From contig JAEYVD010000812.1 in the NCBI GenBank assembly GCA_023432075.1, positions 1 through 14,137 of the forward strand: a stretch of 14,137 nucleotides of DNA, read 5' to 3'. The translations under genes and the position numbers were made by a program. The notes under the pieces were generated by a model. The model saw only the letters and a list, made by a program, of their open reading frames with translations. It did not search any database and was not told where the DNA came from. Shown here one piece after another: positions 11,530-14,137 of the stretch; the stretch's first letter is position 1, and each line of letters opens with the position of its first letter. The stretch is from Pseudomonadota bacterium. Lineage in GTDB: Bacteria; Pseudomonadota; Gammaproteobacteria; Burkholderiales; Burkholderiaceae_B.

Positions 11530-13572
11530 CCGCGCCCAGACGCTGCGTCCGGGTTCGTTCACCGCCGTGCCGGCCGGATACCCGAAGCCGGCATTTCCGG
11601 CCAGATTCAGGTGCTCGCTGTAGGTCTTGTCGAACAGGTTGTCCACGCCCATGGACAGACGCACCTGCTTGTTGACCACGTAGCCCGCGTTGACCGAGAA
11701 GACGCCAAACCCGGCACTCGGACCGAAATCCTTGCCCACGACATTGCCTTCATTGAGCGCGTAGCGCTTTTGCGGCGCCACGATGCGCCAGAGGGCGCCG
11801 GCCGACCAGGTGCCATCGTCGTAGGCGGCGCTAAGCTTGGCCTCCAGCGGGGGAATCTGCGGCAGCGCCCGGCCGTCGCTGCGATTCTGGGCCCAAGCGT
11901 AGGCCAACGTTGCGCCCAGCTTCCAGCGCGGCGTCACGGCGTACGTTGTCCCGAACTCCCCGCCGAAGATGCGGGCGTCCACGTTGGTGGCCTGAGAGGT
12001 GGCGCCCATCATCCCGCCGGACGTGTAGTTGAAAAGAATGAAGTCATTCACGTAGCCGGCATACCCGGAGAACCAGGCATCAAGCGTCTCGGTCTTGTAC
12101 TGCGCGCCGAAATCCAGCTGGGTGGTCTTTTCCGGCTTGAGGCCCTGGAAGGCGTTGACAGTACCGGCCGGCCCGCTCTTGGGCGAGAACAACTCCCAGT
12201 AGTCGGGAAACCGCTCGACGTGGCCCAGGCCGACGTACACCGTGGCGGGCAACGACGCCAGGTCCTTTTCATAGCGCAGAAAGCCGCTGGGCAGCGTGTC
12301 GTCGCGGCGCTCGCCCGCCGTGGGATTGGGCATGGGCATCATCTTGCCGCCCGTGGTCTGGCGGAAATCCTTGGCGGACGCCCAATCCACGCGGGCCCCG
12401 CCAATCACGCGGCTATCCGGCGCGGCGCGCCAGGTCAGCTCGCCAAAAACGCCCGTGTTGGAAAAATCTGCATCCTTGACCCAGGGTTGGCTGCGGTACG
12501 ACACCATGTCCGTGCCGCTGCGAGCGCGGTGGCGGCTTTGCTGGAAGTCCATCCCTGCCTCCAGGTTCAAGGTCGGAGACAAGGTCCAGGTGCTGGCGAC
12601 GCGCCCGCCCCAGGTGGCCCGGTCCACGTCCGAGGCCATGGCCATCGCCATGGCACTGGACGGATCGGGCGCGCGCAGCGTGTAGTTGTCCATGACGTGG
12701 TCGGCGTAGTTGTAATAGAGCTGCGCCTGAACCTGGTTCAGCACGTCGCCGAGGTTACGTTTTTCAAAACGGAGTCCAAAGCTTTCCCGCTTGAACTGCG
12801 AGCCGTCCATGCCGCGGCCGGCGTAGCGGGCCTCGCCATCGCCGGTGCCGGCGGTCAATTCATACAGCGTGTCCGCATCCGGCGTGAAGCCCAGCGAGAC
12901 GTCCGCATTCCATTTGTCCCACCGCGACGGCACGGTGTTGCCGTCGCCATCCTTATAGTCCTGCGAATGCGAGTGGTTGGCGGTGAACCGGGTGTAGACC
13001 TTCTCGTTGCCGACAGTCAGGTCCGCCGTCTGGTCGTTGCGCCCGAACGAGCCGCCCGTCAGGCTGCCGGCAAAGCGCACGCCCGGCTCGGTGAACCGCG
13101 GCGTGTCGCGGTCGAACCGGATGGTGCCGGCCGATGCGCCCGGTCCCCATAGCACGGTCTGCGGTCCCTTGATGACGGTGAGCTGGTCGAAGTTCTCGGG
13201 GGAAATGTAGGAACTGGGTGCGTCCATGCGCGAGGGGCAAGCGCCAGGCATGGAGGTACCGTTGGTCAGGATGTTCAGGCGCGAGCCAAACATGCCGCGC
13301 AGCACCGGATCGCCGTTGGTGCCGCCGTTGCGGATGGCCGAAAATCCCGGAATGGTCTTGAGATAGTCGGTGCCGTCGCTGGCCGGCAGCGGTTGGCGCG
13401 GCAGCTTGGGATCGGTCGTGAAGGTCAGCGGCGCGCTGGGCGCCACGCCGGTGATGACGACAGGATCGAGCGTGGTCACGCCGTCCGAAGCGGATTGCGC
13501 CGCGGCGGGAAACGAGGCGGCCACGGCGGCGGCCAGGCAGGTCATGCGTAGAAATTGCTGTTGCTTGCACAT
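11512..13572 (-). CDS. oprC: TonB-dependent copper receptor, OprC/NosA type
   Basis: The 686-aa product is an outer-membrane TonB-dependent receptor. It has a signal peptide (1-25, ending AAA), a TonB-box-like DPVVITG (36-42), a plug domain (about 60-160) and a beta-barrel ending in Tyr (VSIRY). It closely follows the copper-receptor subfamily: the plug contains GACPSRMD with the CxxxM pair Cys112/Met116, and the barrel has DHVMDN with the HxM pair His292/Met294. These motifs are known copper ligands in Pseudomonas OprC. Met-rich patches (308-312, 411-415, 521-522) are probably outer loops. ATG 13572 is chosen because the signal peptide starts there, although no strong ribosome site precedes it; the open frame reaches 13680. 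It probably imports copper, powered by TonB. Substrate confidence is high. Confidence 0.92.
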   Translation of the reverse strand: MCKQQQFLRMTCLAAAVAASFPAAAQSASDGVTTLDPVVITGVAPSAPLTFTTDPKLPRQPLPASDGTDYLKTIPGFSAIRNGGTNGDPVLRGMFGSRLNILTNGTSMPGACPSRMDAPSSYISPENFDQLTVIKGPQTVLWGPGASAGTIRFDRDTPRFTEPGVRFAGSLTGGSFGRNDQTADLTVGNEKVYTRFTANHSHSQDYKDGDGNTVPSRWDKWNADVSLGFTPDADTLYELTAGTGDGEARYAGRGMDGSQFKRESFGLRFEKRNLGDVLNQVQAQLYYNYADHVMDNYTLRAPDPSSAMAMAMASDVDRATWGGRVASTWTLSPTLNLEAGMDFQQSRHRARSGTDMVSYRSQPWVKDADFSNTGVFGELTWRAAPDSRVIGGARVDWASAKDFRQTTGGKMMPMPNPTAGERRDDTLPSGFLRYEKDLASLPATVYVGLGHVERFPDYWELFSPKSGPAGTVNAFQGLKPEKTTQLDFGAQYKTETLDAWFSGYAGYVNDFILFNYTSGGMMGATSQATNVDARIFGGEFGTTYAVTPRWKLGATLAYAWAQNRSDGRALPQIPPLEAKLSAAYDDGTWSAGALWRIVAPQKRYALNEGNVVGKDFGPSAGFGVFSVNAGYVVNKQVRLSMGVDNLFDKTYSEHLNLAGNAGFGYPAGTAVNEPGRSVWARVSIRY

Positions 13573-13777
13573 ATCGGAATCGGGTCCAACTTGGAATTGG
13601 GAGGTCGTGGCTTGCCGTCTTGTGCGCCAAGGCCGCGCACAGGCACGCCGCGGCGCCTGGCCCCAAGGATCGAGGGCCATGCCACGAGCGGACAGGCGGA
13701 CAGGCGTCAGCGGTCGGCGCCGCGCCCGTCAGGGCTGGGCGGCGCAATGCAAGCCGAAAATGCGGAGAGAAATGCCG
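13573..13777. other. gap between DUF2946-like gene and copper receptor gene
   Basis: About 205 bp without a convincing gene. The receptor reading frame is open to 13680 but has no ribosome site there. A cctgtccg direct repeat lies on the minus strand near 13707-13692, and ccaa/ttgg half-sites lie at about 13587-13601. No copper-responsive operator of known type was recognised. Confidence 0.4.
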
Positions 13778-14137
13778 TCAGGCGGCGGATGGCGGCGCAC
13801 GCGGCTGCTGCGGTAGCCGCGCGAGTGCACTGGAGAAGTGAGGAACGTGAGGGACTGGCCGCGCGTCAGGCTGGGCCAAGGCGGGCAGCAGCCATGCAAG
13901 CAGCCAGAGTCCGTGCAGCGACGCGCCGCCCAGCATGGCGCACCCGGCGACGCAGCAATGCGGCATGGCGCCGCTATGCTGCGCGGCGCCCGGGGTAGCG
14001 TCTTGAGTGAAGCCCGGGTTGGCGCCTTCCTGGCCAATGGTGACTACTCGCGGGCCGCTGGCTGTGCAGATGATGGTGGTGGCGCCGAAGACGGGGGATC
14101 CCCCTGCCCCCCCCGCCCCGCCGCCTCCCCCGCGCCC
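13778..14137 (-). CDS. partial small Cys-containing protein, DUF2946-like, next to copper receptor
   Basis: The frame is open from the right edge to TGA at 13778, giving at least 120 codons; the N-terminus is missing. After a Gly-rich start it reads VFGATTIICTASGPRVVTIG. It then has His and Cys residues (HSGAMPHCCVAGC, at about 13978-13940), a hydrophobic stretch LHGLWLLAWLLPALA and a C-terminal PRAPP. The ICTASG segment, the Cys cluster and the RAPP-type end recall DUF2946 proteins, small exported proteins often encoded beside TonB copper receptors. Their role is uncertain but linked to metal. It precedes the receptor gene by about 205 bp on the same strand. An internal ATG at 13966 would give only 62 aa and is unlikely to be the true start. 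The family call is from memory of patterns and should be treated as moderate. Confidence 0.5.
   Translation of the reverse strand, partial: GRGGGGGAGGAGGSPVFGATTIICTASGPRVVTIGQEGANPGFTQDATPGAAQHSGAMPHCCVAGCAMLGGASLHGLWLLAWLLPALAQPDARPVPHVPHFSSALARLPQQPRAPPSAA
14094..14137 (-). other. G-quadruplex-type sequence at the window edge
   Basis: The minus strand has at least four runs of three or more G (ggg, ggggg, gggg, gggggggg, ggggg) separated by 1-7 bases, matching the standard G-quadruplex pattern. It encodes a Gly-rich stretch in the DUF2946-like frame. Such sequence also tends to break assemblies, so the base calls here may be less reliable. Confidence 0.6.

Noticed and set aside
11308..13152. 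614-codon plus-strand frame opposite the copper receptor
   Set aside because: Antisense shadow; the minus strand encodes a complete TonB-dependent receptor with signal peptide and copper motifs.
13573..13680. 36-residue N-terminal extension of the copper receptor
   Set aside because: It would place an Arg-rich stretch before a clear signal peptide that starts at 13572.
1..14137. Mobile elements, prophage, CRISPR or a defence system
   Set aside because: No transposase, integrase, terminal inverted repeats, repeat-spacer array or known defence gene is visible. The DNA-repair genes are standard NHEJ.

Overview
The window is GC-rich chromosomal DNA from a Gram-negative bacterium. It carries a lipobox lipoprotein, a Tat-type signal peptide and a TonB-dependent outer-membrane receptor. 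The gene set (LigD/Ku, PPK2, a PmtA-like methyltransferase, an OprC-type copper receptor) and the protein sequences look most like Alcaligenaceae (Achromobacter/Bordetella, Burkholderiales). This placement is from recall, not a search. No phage genes, transposase, CRISPR array, tRNA or rRNA were seen.

Left part (1-4740): on the minus strand a small lipoprotein and a two-helix LapA-like membrane protein; then a plus-strand, apparently Tat-exported beta-carbonic anhydrase; then, on the minus strand, a PmtA-like phospholipid methyltransferase and a succinate-semialdehyde-dehydrogenase-like enzyme. The dehydrogenase gene ends in a 13-bp tandem repeat followed by a perfect 16-bp hairpin. A small plus-strand membrane protein closes this part. 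The 783-1109 gap contains a good minus-strand intrinsic terminator with no annotated gene to serve, which hints at an unannotated transcript.

Centre (4739-9841): the core is a minus-strand bacterial non-homologous end-joining (NHEJ) cluster. In transcription order it reads: small acidic hydrophilic protein, exported PRC-barrel protein, small two-helix membrane protein, Ku, LigD (the last two overlap by 4 bp), then a 79-aa protein of unknown function. Directly after that lies a clearly broken apaH remnant. Ku binds broken DNA ends and recruits LigD, which trims, fills and seals them. The accompanying small genes look like general-stress or envelope genes, so the group may be a stress/stationary-phase regulon (inference).

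Right part (10076-14137): on the plus strand, diverging from the NHEJ cluster, are a PPK2 polyphosphate kinase and an 84-aa RRM-like protein. On the minus strand are a 65-aa unknown protein, an OprC/NosA-type copper receptor with CxxxM and HxM copper-ligand motifs plus Met-rich patches, and, cut by the window edge, a small Cys-containing protein resembling DUF2946 proteins found near copper receptors. The last 40 bases form a strong G-quadruplex-type sequence on the minus strand.

Most of the window is ordinary core/accessory chromosome. The items most worth a second look are the apaH remnant, the composition of the NHEJ operon, the orphan terminator at 870-915 and the copper-receptor unit at the right edge.
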